Assembly: GCA_964017185.1 (NCBI GenBank)
Contig: OZ024873.1
Coordinates: 46,052,760 to 46,116,759 of the forward strand
Source: Rugalucina vietnamica
Taxonomy: Eukaryota; Mollusca; Bivalvia; Lucinida; Lucinidae
Length of the DNA stretch: 64,000 nt
Direction of reading: 5' to 3'
A model generated the notes under the pieces. The model had not been told where the DNA came from. It searched no databases and saw nothing but the letters and a program-made list of their open reading frames with translations. Within the stretch, counting starts at the first letter, position 1. Every line of letters begins with the position of its first letter. The translations under genes and the position numbers were made by a program. Shown one piece after another: positions 52,760 through 63,680 of this stretch.

Positions 52760-53890
52760 TAAAAATCGACTAACAGAAGCACATACATATGCACATACAC
52801 ACACACAAACCGAAAACATATGAACCTCAACGTGACAAACTGTACCTTCGGACATTCTGGCATTCCTAGAAGAAAGCGTCAAAAAAGCGGAAAAATCATG
52901 GCATGTGTGTTTCAGAAATAACAAGTTATTTGTAATCTTTGAACACTGGGCTACCAAATGCTTACTTTTAAAACATATTTATTTTCAATATTCAATATTT
53001 GGATTTATCTGCCCTTGTTTTAGCCCATAATACACTTAATTGTCCTGTACCAATCGTTAAATGGTAACCATAGAAACCGCATTTTCATCAAAGTACACAA
53101 AATAATTTCGCCAGATTGCCAGTAATGATTCTATATTTTTGTGTTAACAATAGGTTCCGACCACTGATTTAAGTTTTAAGCAAATGCATCGAGTATTGAA
53201 GGCTCTACTAACATGCATAAATGCATTACGCAACTTTGACGTCATTTTACAGGCAAATGACGTCTGTAGGGTTCATAATAGTAAATTGGTCATAACTCAC
53301 GAAATAACTTGAATATTCTGGTCAAATAAAAACAAACATACTCTGGAAACATTATACATTCAAAGTAACATTGTTCTTCTAATACTCAAAAAAATGTCCA
53401 AAGGTACATTTTCTCATGTTGTGGCCCATATGCTCTTCCAACTTTTTCAAAGTTGGGGGCACAAAGTTGGGGGCATAACTAAGAACACAATGTTGGCAAT
53501 ATATTAGGCTATAAGGTTATCATTGAGGGTATAGTAAAAAAACTGCAAAAGAACATTTTTCCACATTTATTACTCATGATTTATCTACATTCAACAGCAA
53601 TGTCATTATTTACATCAAATAATGTACTATTTACTATAAGCATATTGTGACTGGGACCCATATGGGTCATATAAAGACGGTAATGTATAACTGATGAAAT
53701 TTAAGAATGATAAGCGTATGAAAAGTCAAATTTTCATGTTTCTTAATTAAGAGTTTGGAGTTTAGTTATCATATATGCTAAGCCCAGCGAATCTTGGCAG
53801 ATCATAAAAATCAATGTTTTTATGCATTGCTAGTTTGAAATACCAATTGAGCTTGTATCAGTTTTCAAACAAACCCAAGGCTTATATAAT
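52760..53890. other. No gene seen
   Basis: Only a short fragment of element G (CCAACTTTTTCAAAGTTGGG near 53437) is recognisable. Confidence 0.4.
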
Positions 53891-53895
53891 CTTAT

Positions 53896-54120
53896 TTGAG
53901 CCGCATCGTGAGATAACCAAATTTTCACCTATGCAAAAACCAAAAGGGAGATCAGCTGTGCAGTAAAACTGCAGAGCTGATCAGCGTCTTTGCTTTTTCT
54001 AACTAATGGACAGTAAAATTCCTCTTCTACTTGAATTCAAAGTTACAAGCTTCTGGCCTTCTTCCGAGAATGTACAGGCCGGTTTAAGTCAGACCTGGTC
54101 TGAAATCCCGTAAAACAGAT
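53896..54120. repeat. Foldback MITE family F1
   Basis: GAGCCGCATCGTGAGATAAC edge, GATCAGCTGTGCAGTAAAAC TGCAGAGCTGATC hairpin, and GGCCGGTTTAAGTCAGACCT. Confidence 0.75.
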
Positions 54121-54509
54121 TTTTGTGTTTTGGCTAATCTTATTCATGCTCAACTCACCTATGCATGAATATTCTAAAACTGATTAAACATTAAAATGGT
54201 CCAAATCAAAGATTACTGTAATGCTTATAATCATGGTATTATAATAGGCACAAGTCAATCATGCTCAATAAGACTTATTTATGTCTTTAACAGGATTAAT
54301 TGCATGCTCAGCTGAGTTGAGCACGATTTTTTCTATAATCCTATCAGCAAATATCAAGCCTTTTTATTACTTTTAAAGTTGATGCTTAACATCCCAGTCA
54401 ATATTTTTTTCTGCCATGAAGGGATGATGCCACCCCCTGGACTGCAGGCTGGCCATCTTATCTAGCCAACCCCAAGTTCAGCATATGAGCCAGCTCGTGG
54501 GAAAACAAA

Positions 54510-54722
54510 CAATGTGGTTGCCGAATAGGTCTGACACAAACCGAGCTGTACAAGCACATAAAATGGCTAGAGGCTGGAAATTTCGGATTTAGAAAGAAGA
54601 TGAATTGTACTATCCGTGTAGCGAAAACAAAGGCGCTGATCAGCTTCGAAGTTACTGCGAAGCTGATATGCGCCTTTGGTTTCGCATATGCAGATTGTTG
54701 GTTTTCTCATGAGCCGGCTCAC
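54510..54722. repeat. Foldback MITE family F1
   Basis: GGTCTGACACAAACCGAGCT to TTCTCATGAGCCGGCTCA; hairpin AAGGCGCTGATCAGCTTCGA / TCGAAGCTGATATGCGCCTT type. Confidence 0.75.
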
Positions 54723-54847
54723 ATGACAGCGTTGTAATTATCTGTACACCTATGGTGGTAAATGCCTGTACAGCCTTTGAGTGTCTAGCTAAAAGACACA
54801 ATACTACAAAGACAGTTTTGAACCACTGGAAAATTGTTAGAATAACA

Positions 54848-55088
54848 GGGCTCTCCATACATGTGATCCATCTGGGAAGCCAAATAGGGAGATCTGCTTT
54901 TCAAAATAGGGAGAATGATTAAACAAAGAAGGAATTTCTTTATTTTAAATAGGGAGATCTGAAATTCCAAATAGGGAGATGTATAAGATAATTATATAAA
55001 GAAATTCTGAAATTCCACATAGGGAGATTTGCTCAAAAATAGGGAGATCCCTCTGAAATAGGGAGATATCACATGTATGGGGCTCTCA
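54848..55088. repeat. Inverted-end element with AAATAGGGAGAT repeats
   Basis: Ends AGGGCTCTCCATACATGTGA and TCACATGTATGGGGCTCTC are inverted repeats. Between them AAATAGGGAGAT or a close variant occurs about seven times at irregular spacing, one group framed by GAAATTC. Confidence 0.8.
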
Positions 55089-55322
55089 TTTTCTCTGTAC
55101 ATATATGTTTTTCAATACAAGATTCTTTTTCACATTTGCATCATATTCATTCATTCATATATTATACAAATAATATACTATAATGTATAATCAATTGTTT
55201 GTGTAATACAGTAGAGTTAAATTTTGAGATCATCAGATACTGCAAGTTTAAAAATGTTCATGAGAACTTTTGTAGTTATTTTTTTGCTTCGCAAATTCAA
55301 GTTGTTGCTAATATTTATTTGA

Positions 55323-55752
55323 CAGTCAAGGACCAAAAGTATCATCATGATAACATGTCCGTGCAATAAATACCCCCTTAAACCCCACTTTTATATAGTA
55401 AAACTGGGGTATAAAGGGATATACCTATTTTTCTTAATTTTGCTCCAAAACTTAGTTTGTGGGTACTCGTTTGAACCACCTCACTGAGGCAGTTCGCCTA
55501 ACCGAGGCAGTTCTAACGTATACCCACAATCTATGTTTTGAGCAAAAATAAGAAAAATATCTAAAAATTTCTTGATAAAATTTTCAATTTTTACAACTTA
55601 GGAAAATTTAGTATACCACATGGGCGTGTTTTCGTAATGTTTCCACAAAGTCAGATTCTCCATAGACTTGCATGTATTTTAATGTTTACAAGAAAAATCA
55701 TCTCGTCTCCTGGTCAACATACATGTATTTTCATGATTTTGGTCCTTGACTG
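55323..55752. mobile_element. Tc1/mariner-type MITE, copy 2, interrupted by F2
   Basis: CAGTCAAGGACCAAAAGTAT at the left and TTTGGTCCTTGACTG at the right, homologous to 25378-25863. The F2 element at about 55345-55640 lies between AAAAGTAT and TTTCCACA, which are contiguous in the other copy. Confidence 0.85.
55345..55640. repeat. Foldback MITE family F2, nested
   Basis: Edges ATCATGATAACATGTCCGTG and TGGGCGTGTTTTCGTAATG, with the full ACCCACAATCTATGTTTTGA arm and an altered core (CACCTCACTGAGGCAGTTCG). Confidence 0.8.
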
Positions 55753-55857
55753 TATCTGCAATAAGTTTCTAGTAGATAATAAGTTGTGTCCTTCATGAAA
55801 TTGTTGTGACCCAAATTCACGAAATGTTGAAATCCTTATTTAGCAAGTTATGCCATA

Positions 55858-56301
55858 TTATTGCATAAATACCCGTGTCACACGATATTAACAGCCGTTT
55901 ATTAATGAAGCGAAAGCCATGCATTAATATTGCAATTCACGTGCGCACATGCTGTTAATACATGGCTTTTACTTATGCTCGTTACCGGGCGCCACGCAAA
56001 GCACGTGCTAGTAATGAGAAACTGAAGTCCGCCCGGAACGAGCATAAAAACGAAAGCTTTTACGCGTATGAAAATGTGACGAAGCTGTAAAATATAGTGC
56101 ACCATATTTTTGTCATTTCTGCACCTTATTTCTTTCGTTTCCGCAGAATTTATGCAATACTAGCGATCAAAAATGATTTTGTCATTCATTAACGTTCGCT
56201 AGGTCCCTCGGGAAGTGTTGAAAACCTCGGGCTACGCCCTCGGTTTTCAACACTCCCCTCGGGACCTAGCGAATGTTAATGAATGGAAAATCATGTTTGA
56301 T
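55858..56301. repeat. MITE family E, copy with CCTCGG hairpin core
   Basis: Starts TTGCATAAATACCCGTGTCA as at 23838. The 3' part is a palindrome: TTCGCTAGGTCCCTCGGGAA GTGTTGAAAACC...GGTTTTCAACACTCCCCTCG GGACCTAGCGAA around TCGGGCTACGCCCTCGG. Confidence 0.9.
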
Positions 56302-56407
56302 CCCTATAGTGATACAGGTTCCAACTACATGTATTGATTTGACATTTTATGGTAGTTTTCACTGAACAAACTGAAATACATGTACATAATATATATGTAT
56401 CTTTTTT

Positions 56408-56435
56408 TGATCCCTTTTTTTTTTTTTTTTTTTTT
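56408..56435. repeat. Poly-T run
   Basis: About 22 T after CTTTTTTTGATCCC. Confidence 0.9.
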
Positions 56436-56569
56436 GATACTTCTATTTAATAGACTGCTTTCTTGAAAATTAAAGACCTCACAATTAATACAAATTTCAT
56501 GGAATATTAAGGTCTCACGAAACTTTCCAAACTTATAGTATCTCAACCACATTTCCTTTTTGTCCTAAT

Positions 56570-56892
56570 GAAATATGAGCTGTACAGTCACAGTAAATGG
56601 CTAGAGGCTGAAAATTTTGGATTTAGATAGAAGAGGAATTGTTCTTTCCATGTGGCTAAAGCAAAGGCGCAGATCAGCTTCGCAGTCGGGGTTTTCAACA
56701 TGGTCTGACACAAACTGGCCTGTACAGCTACAGCAGATGGCTAGAAGCTTGAAATTAAAATTTTATGAAGAAGAGGAATTGTATTAACCATGTAGCGGAA
56801 ATAAAGCCACTGATTAGCTTCGCAGCTATTGCGAAGCTGATCTGCACCTTTGTTTTCGCCTAGACAAAATCCGGTTTCCTCATGACATGGCT
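56570..56892. repeat. Two F1 foldback copies side by side, with a tRNA-like block after them
   Basis: First copy truncated in its hairpin (AAAGGCGCAGATCAGCTTCG CAGTCGGGG); the second is complete (GATTAGCTTCGCAGCTATTG CGAAGCTGATC) and ends TTTCCTCATGACATGGCTCA. Directly downstream, 56911-56950 reads GTCTGGTGTGGGTTCGAGCC CCACAAGAGGCAC, a B-box-like block. Confidence 0.7.
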
Positions 56893-57289
56893 CATTTGAT
56901 CATTTCACTGATGAGTCTGGTGTGGGTTCGAGCCCCACAAGAGGCACTTGAGTCAAGCCAAGCACATATACCAAGTGGTTTTTCTCAGAGTACACACCTT
57001 TTTGCCCCTGCCTACTGATAGGCCCATCTCAAATGAACTGACATAATCTTGAAAGGGATGTAAAAATGAATAACACAAAAATAAAATTGCAAATGAGCCA
57101 CCTCGTGAATAAAACTGCTTTTTACATAAAAACAAATTGAGATCTGGGGCCTAGTCTAATCAGATAGTACAATTACTCCAGAAAATTCCAAGTCTCTATC
57201 TTCTATGGCTGTACAGCCCGGTTTGTGTCAATTTGACATTTCACCACTATTCTGATTCTAAAATCTGTAACTAGAAAATGTGTTTATGA

Positions 57290-58200
57290 AACACTATGCC
57301 CCCAACTGGTAAGCCACTTTCAAGATGTAAAAATGTCCAAAAAATGACTAAGTTCAAATTGTAAAAAAAAGTGACAAAAAATAATCTTAAAAATGTCCAA
57401 AAAATGACTAAGTTCAAATTGTAAAAAAAAGTGACAAAAAATAATCTGAGGAGTATATCCCAACCACATGCATATCTTCAAAGCATGGTCACAGTGTCTG
57501 CAAAGTTTCAAAAGTATTGGTATTAAATTGTAGGAGGAGTTGCGCACACAAGGTACCCTCTATCCATTCACTAAAATGCCTGAAAAAATGACTAAGTTCA
57601 AATTGTGAAAAAAATGACAAAAAATAATCCAAGGATTATATCCAAATCACATGCATATCTTCAGACCATGCCCATGACACATGTAAAGTTTTAAATGAAT
57701 TGGCATGAAACTGTAGGAGGAGTTGGGCACACAAGGTACCCACTGCCCATTCACTTTCATTGTCAAAATGCCCGAAAAATGGCTAAGTTCAAATTGCGAA
57801 AAAAGTGACAAAAATTAATCTGAGGATTATATCCAAACCACATGCAAATCTTCAAAGCATAGTCACAACATCTGTAAAGTTTCAAGAGAATCGGAATAAA
57901 ACTGTAAGAGGAGTTGCGCGCACAAGGTACCCACTATCTATTCACTTTATCAAGAATCAAAAAGGGAAATAAATCTCACAGAATGGGCCCCTAGCCCCTT
58001 GAATATACCTGAAAGAAAAAATATGGGTCCTCTTAATTTTCATATACAAACTACATACCAAATTTCAAGATCCTAGCTCTAATGGTTCCTGACCGAGTGC
58101 TAAGCGTTACTCACACATCACAGACTGACTGACGGACTGACTGCACGGACAGACCCAAACCAATATGCCCCTTCAACTTCTTCGAAGTTGGGGGCATAAC
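57290..58200. mobile_element. Tandem-repeat element G, fuller copy (units of about 190-200 bp)
   Basis: Units with ATGACTAAGTTCAAATTGTG, ATAATCTGAGGATTATATCC and TGTAGGAGGAGTTG(C/G)GCACACAAGG near 57340, 57590 and 57780. A 60-bp segment (AAAAATGTCCAAAAAATGAC on) is repeated exactly at 57329 and 57389. It ends GACGGACTGACTGCACGGAC and the hairpin CTTCAACTTCTTCGAAGTTGG. Confidence 0.8.
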
Positions 58201-58310
58201 AAAAACAAAGGTGCTGATCAGCTGTGCAGCTGTGCAGTTACTGCACAGCTGATATACATCCTTGTTTTCGCATATGCAAAATTCTGGTTTTCCCATGACA
58301 CTGCTCCATT
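58200..58310. repeat. F1 hairpin fragment
   Basis: AAGGTGCTGATCAGCTGTGC AGCTGTGCAGTTACTGCACA GCTGATATACATCCTTGTTT TCGC: the hairpin with a small duplication in one arm. It starts exactly where element G ends. Confidence 0.8.
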
Positions 58311-58502
58311 GAAGATGGGTTTTGCCTCTGTGAGGAACAATCAGAAAAAAGTATAAAAAACTTTGGATTACAAAGTGAATTTACTACAGAGTAAAAGACA
58401 TCGATCAGCTGCGCAGTTACCATATAGCTGAGCTTTTGGCATACGATAGTAGGCTTACAGATTACCTTGCTTGGATAAACTTTAAGTCACATTAATCTTC
58501 TC

Positions 58503-58735
58503 ATATGAGCCGCAAGGCAAGAAAACCGGCCTTCAGGGTTTCTAACACAAACCGAGCTGTACAAGCACAGAAGATGACTAGAGACTGGAAATTTTGGATT
58601 TAGAAAGTAGAGGCATTTACTATCCTTGTAGCGAAAACAAAGGCGCTGATCAGCTTCTCAGTTACTGTGAAGCTAATCTGCGCCTTTGTTTTCGCCTAGT
58701 AGGTAAAATCTGTTTTTCTCTCATATGAGCCACAT
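58503..58735. repeat. Foldback MITE family F1
   Basis: ATGAGCCGCAAGGCAAGAAA edge, TAACACAAACCGAGCTGTAC, hairpin AACAAAGGCGCTGATCAGCT and mirror, end TTTTTCTCTCATATGAGCC. Confidence 0.8.
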
Positions 58736-58759
58736 CATAAGACAGGAACGCCGTAAAGA

Positions 58760-59720
58760 TCGATATCCCACCTGCATCGAGCAAAATAATTAAAAACGTG
58801 AAATATACGTCGAGGGCACCAGGTCAATAAGTGCACTTAAAGGGCATGTCAGGGTCAATTACTATGCAAGGTTTCACATTCGCAGCTACCTTAGGAGTAG
58901 AGAAAATCAAACTTTGACATAAAAATTAATAAGGTCGATGTACCGTGAAATATAGGTCAAGGGCAACAGGTCAAGGTATGTGTTTGAAAGGTACATCAAG
59001 GACAATTAGTATGCAAGGTTTCACACTCACAGCTATCACAGGTGCAGAGAAAACCAAACTTTGACATAAAAATTAACAAAGTCAATAGACCGTGAAATAT
59101 AGGTCAAGGGCACCGGGTCAAGGTGCATGGAAGGGCATGTCAAGGATAATTTCTATGCAAGGTTTCACACTCGCAGGTATCACTGATGCAGAGAAAAACC
59201 AAACATTGATGTAAAAATCAACAAAGTCAATGGACTGTGAAATATAGGTCAGGGGCACCAAGTCATAGTGCATGCTTGAAGGGTATGTCAAGGACAATTA
59301 CTATGCAAGATTTCACACTCACGGCTATCACTGATGCAGAGAAAACCAAACTTTGACGTAAAAATCAACAAAGTCAATGGACCGTGAAATAGTGGTCAGG
59401 GGCATCGGGTAAGGTACATGCTTGAAAGGTATGTCAAGGACAATTACTATGCAAGGTTTCACACTCATGGCTATCACTGATGCAGAGAAAAGCAAACTTC
59501 GACTTAACTTTAACGTAAAAATTAACAAAGTCAATGGACCGTGAAATATAGGTCAAGGGCACTGGGTCAAGGTGCGTGCTTGAAGGGTATGTCATGGACA
59601 ATTACTATGCAAGGTTTGAGACTCACAGACTCGCTGATGTAGAGAAAATGAAACTTCGACGTAAATGTTGACAGACTTGATGAACGAATGGACGGATGGA
59701 AATTTGGACTGCTATAAGCA
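58760..59720. repeat. Tandem array of about 147-bp units, 6 copies
   Basis: ATGCAAGGTTTCACACTCAC-type starts at about 58864, 59011, 59155, 59303, 59449 and 59607. Each unit has GTGAAATATAGGTCAAGGGC, AAGGGTATGTCAAGGACAATTA and ATGCAGAGAAAACCAAACTT. It ends GACGGATGGAAATTTGGACT, again like other tandem-repeat elements here. Confidence 0.9.
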
Positions 59721-59739
59721 GGTGCGATAAAAATCGGCT

Positions 59740-59960
59740 ATGTACTATCTGGGGCTCGAACCCACGCCAGACTCATTAATGAAATGATCAAATGAGCCGT
59801 GAAAACCGGCCTTTGGAGATTCCCACCAGGTTTGACACAAACAGGCTTGTGCAGTCACAGAAGAGACACAGAAGTGAGATGATCAAAATATTAAGCATAT
59901 TAACAAAATCAGCGCCATTAACCACTAGGCCATGGGGGCCACAATATTGAAAATAATGAT
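59740..59960 (-). repeat. tRNA-like SINE pieces and a partial F1 element, inverted
   Basis: CTGGGGCTCGAACCCACGCC AGACTCAT (59750) is the reverse complement of the block at 56911. CGCCATTAACCACTAGGCCA TGGGGGCC (59910) reads on the minus strand as GGCCCCCATGGCCTAGTGGT TAATGGCG, an A-box-like start. A short F1 part (AAAACCGGCC...TTTGACACAAACAGG) lies between. Too decayed for a functional tRNA call. Confidence 0.55.
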
Positions 59961-60242
59961 TGTTATAATGTGATTTAGTAAACATGTCGAGTCAAGGGTC
60001 ACTTTTATTTTGTTTTTTTCCCGTTAACTTATTTTCTATTACAAAATCTGCACCGCCCCACTAAAAATGGCATATTATTTTCATTCCAAAAGACAATTTA
60101 TGGGTAATATATTACAATCACTTTAATGAAAAGGAATTAACAAGTGGACCAATGGACCTGTAAATGCTCACCTGATATCATGTCTGGCCTATTATGCAAG
60201 TGCATTAAATGTTACAGACAACGTTATCTCAAATATTTAAGT

Positions 60243-60450
60243 CTGGCATCCTATTTATGGGACATAAGCAAACAGTAAAGCCCCAGAATGCAGTGCCCCA
60301 TCTGGAGCTATTCTGTTTGCTATGAGTACTTTCACTGAAAAATGAAATAAAAATTCAAAATCACTCCTGATGCTCCTAAAAAAGGAAGTGGAATCACCTA
60401 AATAATAATGATGGGAAAGGCAATTCATCACAAAACAAAGTTAAACGCTG
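60243..60450. repeat. MITE family D, copy 3
   Basis: GGCATCCTATTTATGGGACA TAAGCAAACAG...CCCCATCTGGAGCTATTCTG and TCACCTAAATAATAATGATG GGAAAGG; most like the copies at 33212 and 62832. Confidence 0.7.
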
Positions 60451-60612
60451 GAATACAACCCACAATCTGTGGTTTACAAGTGAGTGGCTTAAGCATGCCA
60501 CAGATATTTTTAGAGACAGAGGAATGCCAAAAGATGCCTACCCCATAAGCTAACCTTCTGAGACCCAAGGCTCAGGTGAGCAATAAAGCATACCAAAACA
60601 TCGCCTAATATA

Positions 60613-60852
60613 ATATGAGCCGAATCATGAGAAAACTGGATTTTTTGCCAAACGAAAACAAAGGCGCAGATCAGCTTCGCAGTAACTGTGAAGCTGATCG
60701 GCGTGTTTGTTTTCGCTACACAGATAGAACAGTTCCTCTACTTTCTAAATCCAAAATTTCCAGCCTCTAGCCATCTTCTGTGCTTGTACAGCTCGGTTAG
60801 TGTCAGACCTGGTCCAAAACCCGAAGACCGGTTTTCTCATGTCGCAGCTCAT
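60613..60852. repeat. Foldback MITE family F1
   Basis: ATGAGCCGAATCATGAGAAA edge, hairpin CAAAGGCGCAGATCAGCTTC and mirror GAAGCTGATCGGCG, end TTTTCTCATGTCGCAGCTCAT; both edges are visible as inverted repeats. Confidence 0.8.
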
Positions 60853-60979
60853 AGCATCACCTAACATGATTATGCTTCTTTGTTGTATAACAACTATCAA
60901 GGAAATTGTTAAACTTTGTCTTGCAAAAATTTTATGCGAGCACATTGGCATCTAGTTTGTATTACACCAAGATAACATA

Positions 60980-62271
60980 CGAGGGATGTTCTTTGATTCT
61001 TGTCATCGACTCGTTTTCTCCTAAACCATCATCTGTACCAGAAGAAAACTACTTGGTAGTTATAGATAGGTTCTAAGCGATTTTGAAATCACCCACCGAT
61101 TTTAATATGATACAATTAATGATGGCAAACTGAGTCTCTGAAGAGGGGCACCTCTATGACACTGCATACACATACTTCAGCCAGTCACAAAAGGCATAAT
61201 AATGTTTGAATTCGAACGGTTAGAAGAACAATTTTATACTTGCAGAGTCTTCATTACCTTGCTAACACATAGGCGAAAAGTTATTTTCCTAAAACAGAAA
61301 TTGCAATTTTTACGCGAGCTGTAACATAGTACTACACCTGTTTGTTATGAATAATTTAGTTGAAAGAAGCTCGGTATAGAGGTTTCAGAGCCTCATAATT
61401 TCATTTCCAGGTTATGACTGATCCAAAACTTTTAATGCTGATTTGTACCAGACCTTTGCTTATTCCATTGAAAAAAAATTTGGATTGTTCATCCTCTAAA
61501 ACTTTGATTTATGAGTTGTAACATTTTGAAAAATAACACAAAATTCCTTTGAAAGAGTCGTCCATACCACAATATAATCATGTGCTAATACCACTACAAT
61601 GTCCCAAAAGCTATTTACTTGATATTTTTAAGAAGCGTTTTGGTAGACGTTTTCAATCAGAAAATTTGACTGAGATTCTATCACCATAGAGACAAACAGC
61701 TCCTCTAGAATCAGTGCGTCTGCTTTACCTTAAACCAGTCGTAAATGTTAAATTTTCAGTTTAGCTATTTACAGCGAATATCCATTTAGGCCATTTTAGA
61801 CAAAATTAAGATAAAAATAAATTTGATATATTCACCAGACAATCCAATTTGAAAATATATGAAAATATTGAGATGTGTTACCTATGCAGTGATTTTAAAT
61901 GACGTATATTCAAATTATTATGACTTCACAAAGCAGGGCCAATAATTCCATACAGTAAATGTGAAAACATTTTACAAAAGTGTTTTCTGATGCTCACATG
62001 AATAGCAAATTTATTTGGAAAATGGAAGTGGGCATTTTCTATACTTGTGATCGAAATTACATATTGTAAATTAATTGGAAAATAACGCAGTGTCATTACT
62101 GTGCACTGTTTTAGAATGCGATTACTGTAAGATCCTGCGTCAGACAGCAACACTTTTGATACGAATCTGATCAAGAAAGATTGGGCTTTCACCACATATA
62201 AACAACATTTTCGTTGTTAGTCCAAGGGAAAAGTAATCAAGCAAATGACAAGAATTAAAAAACATCCCTCG
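60980..62271. mobile_element. Mariner-like element, 1292 bp, no transposase recognised
   Basis: Left end CGAGGGATGTTCTTTGATTC TTGTCA, right end TGACAAGAATTAAAAAACAT CCCTCG: 26-bp inverted repeats with two mismatches, flanked by TA on each side (60978-60979, 62272-62273). Length and ends fit mariner, but I found no transposase frame or catalytic motif on either strand, so it is decayed or a non-autonomous relative of standard length. Confidence 0.75.
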
Positions 62272-62284
62272 TATTACTATATGT

Positions 62285-62510
62285 GCCCCATCACAAGAAA
62301 ACAAGTTTTGCTATGCAAAAATGAAAGTTTTGCAAAGACTTAGATCAGCTGTGCAGAACCTTTTGTGTTTGTACATGAACAGTACTACCTTTTTTTTTTG
62401 TTAACACCACATACATCATGCTTTCTTCTGTGACTGCACAGCCCGGTTTATGTCCGACCTAGTCAGAATCCCCGAGGATATGTTTTCTCGCGTTGATGCT
62501 CATATATGGG
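62285..62510. repeat. Foldback MITE family F1, eroded
   Basis: ACTTAGATCAGCTGTGCAGA and CTGTGACTGCACAGCCCGGT TTATGTCCGACC remain; the second hairpin arm is lost. Confidence 0.6.
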
Positions 62511-62831
62511 CTGCACATGAGAATATCTGCTTTTCCCATATTTTATAAAAAAAGAAAAAAAAAATGACAGCTCAGGTGCATAGCGTGCAGCTAATTGACA
62601 TCTTCCTTTTCCTGTCATATCAGTAAACATCCTTTATTTCCTAAAATGGAAAATTCAAGCCTCTTAGTCTGAGGTCATAAAGCTTGGTTTGCGTACAACC
62701 TGGTTGAAACCCCCTAAACAGTGTTGGGAAAAAAAGTCTGTGTATGCTATCATTTGTGTATAGGTAAAGGGAGCATGTTGAGATCACTTTGTTTCATTCG
62801 ATTTCGGAAATCACACACTGCTATATAAGCC

Positions 62832-63030
62832 TGGTGGTCATTTTGTGGCATAGCCCCAGATGTGACGTCCCAGAATGCAGCGTCCCATCTGGCTATTCTG
62901 TTTGCTTACAGGAGTTTCATCAAAAAAAATGGAATGAAAATTCAAAAGCAATCCCGATGTCCCTCAAAATGAAAGTGGACTCACCCAAATGATAATGACG
63001 GGAAAATCCTTTCGTCAAATATGGGTTAAT
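62832..63030. repeat. MITE family D, copy 4
   Basis: GGCATAGCCCCAGATGTGAC GTCCCAGAATGCAGCGTCCC ATCTGGCTATTCTGTTTGCT, then TGGACTCACCCAAATGATAA TGACGGGAAAATCC. Confidence 0.75.
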
Positions 63031-63439
63031 ATTGTCAAAGCATGTTTTAAACATACCCAATTTCTTTGAGTTCCCAAAGTGTTTCTCAATGGCATATTTT
63101 ATACATTTGAAAATGTATGCTATATATTGAAGGTATTAGATATTCAAAATAAATTGTGTAAGTGGCACTTGTGTAAATTGTGTAAGTGGCACTACACATT
63201 TTCCAAACTTCGGTTCAGTCTGAATCTTTAGCTTACACAGAGTTTGTTTCCCTGCAGTGTAAAACAGATTTCATCAAAGTGCAAACAGCCCAAATACCCA
63301 CTGAAACCTGATAGAGTTGTATCCTTGTTCTGTTGAGGTCAAGCATGACCCTGATCCTGTGTCGAGCCTCTGAAATCCTTTCACTTCTGGCTCTGATAAA
63401 GGCCTGAGATTGTGAAACTATTCATGCTCAACAAACACA
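63031..63439. other. No gene seen
   Basis: Only a short direct repeat (TTGTGTAAGTGGCACT, near 63155 and 63177). Confidence 0.4.
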
Positions 63440-63680
63440 AGGTTGAACAGAACCCCATCATGAGAAATCCTTTTTTTTTTTTTTTGCATATGCAAAAACA
63501 AAGGCACAGAAGCTGCACACCTGATAAATGCCTTTGTTTTCACTACACTGATAATATTACTCGTCTTCTTCTTAAATCCTTTATTTCAGCCTTCTTGCCT
63601 TCTTTGACAGTGCAGGTCGGTTTGTGACAGCCCTGGCAGGAAACCCCAAGGACCTGTTGTCTTGCTTCCCAGCGGTTCAA
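63440..63680. repeat. Foldback MITE family F1
   Basis: CATCATGAGAAATCC edge, T14 run, AAACAAAGGCACAGAAGCTG and ATGCCTTTGTTTTCACTACA arms, then CAGGTCGGTTTGTGACAGCC and a GCGGTTCA edge. Confidence 0.7.

Noticed and set aside
56911-56950. Possible tRNA gene (GTGGGTTCGAGCCCCAC)
   Set aside because: A T-arm-like hairpin exists, but no acceptor or anticodon stem fits; a related block is inverted at 59750, so it is SINE-derived.
61926-62195. 89-aa minus-strand frame inside the mariner-like element
   Set aside because: No mariner transposase motif (HTH, catalytic D residues) visible; probably chance.
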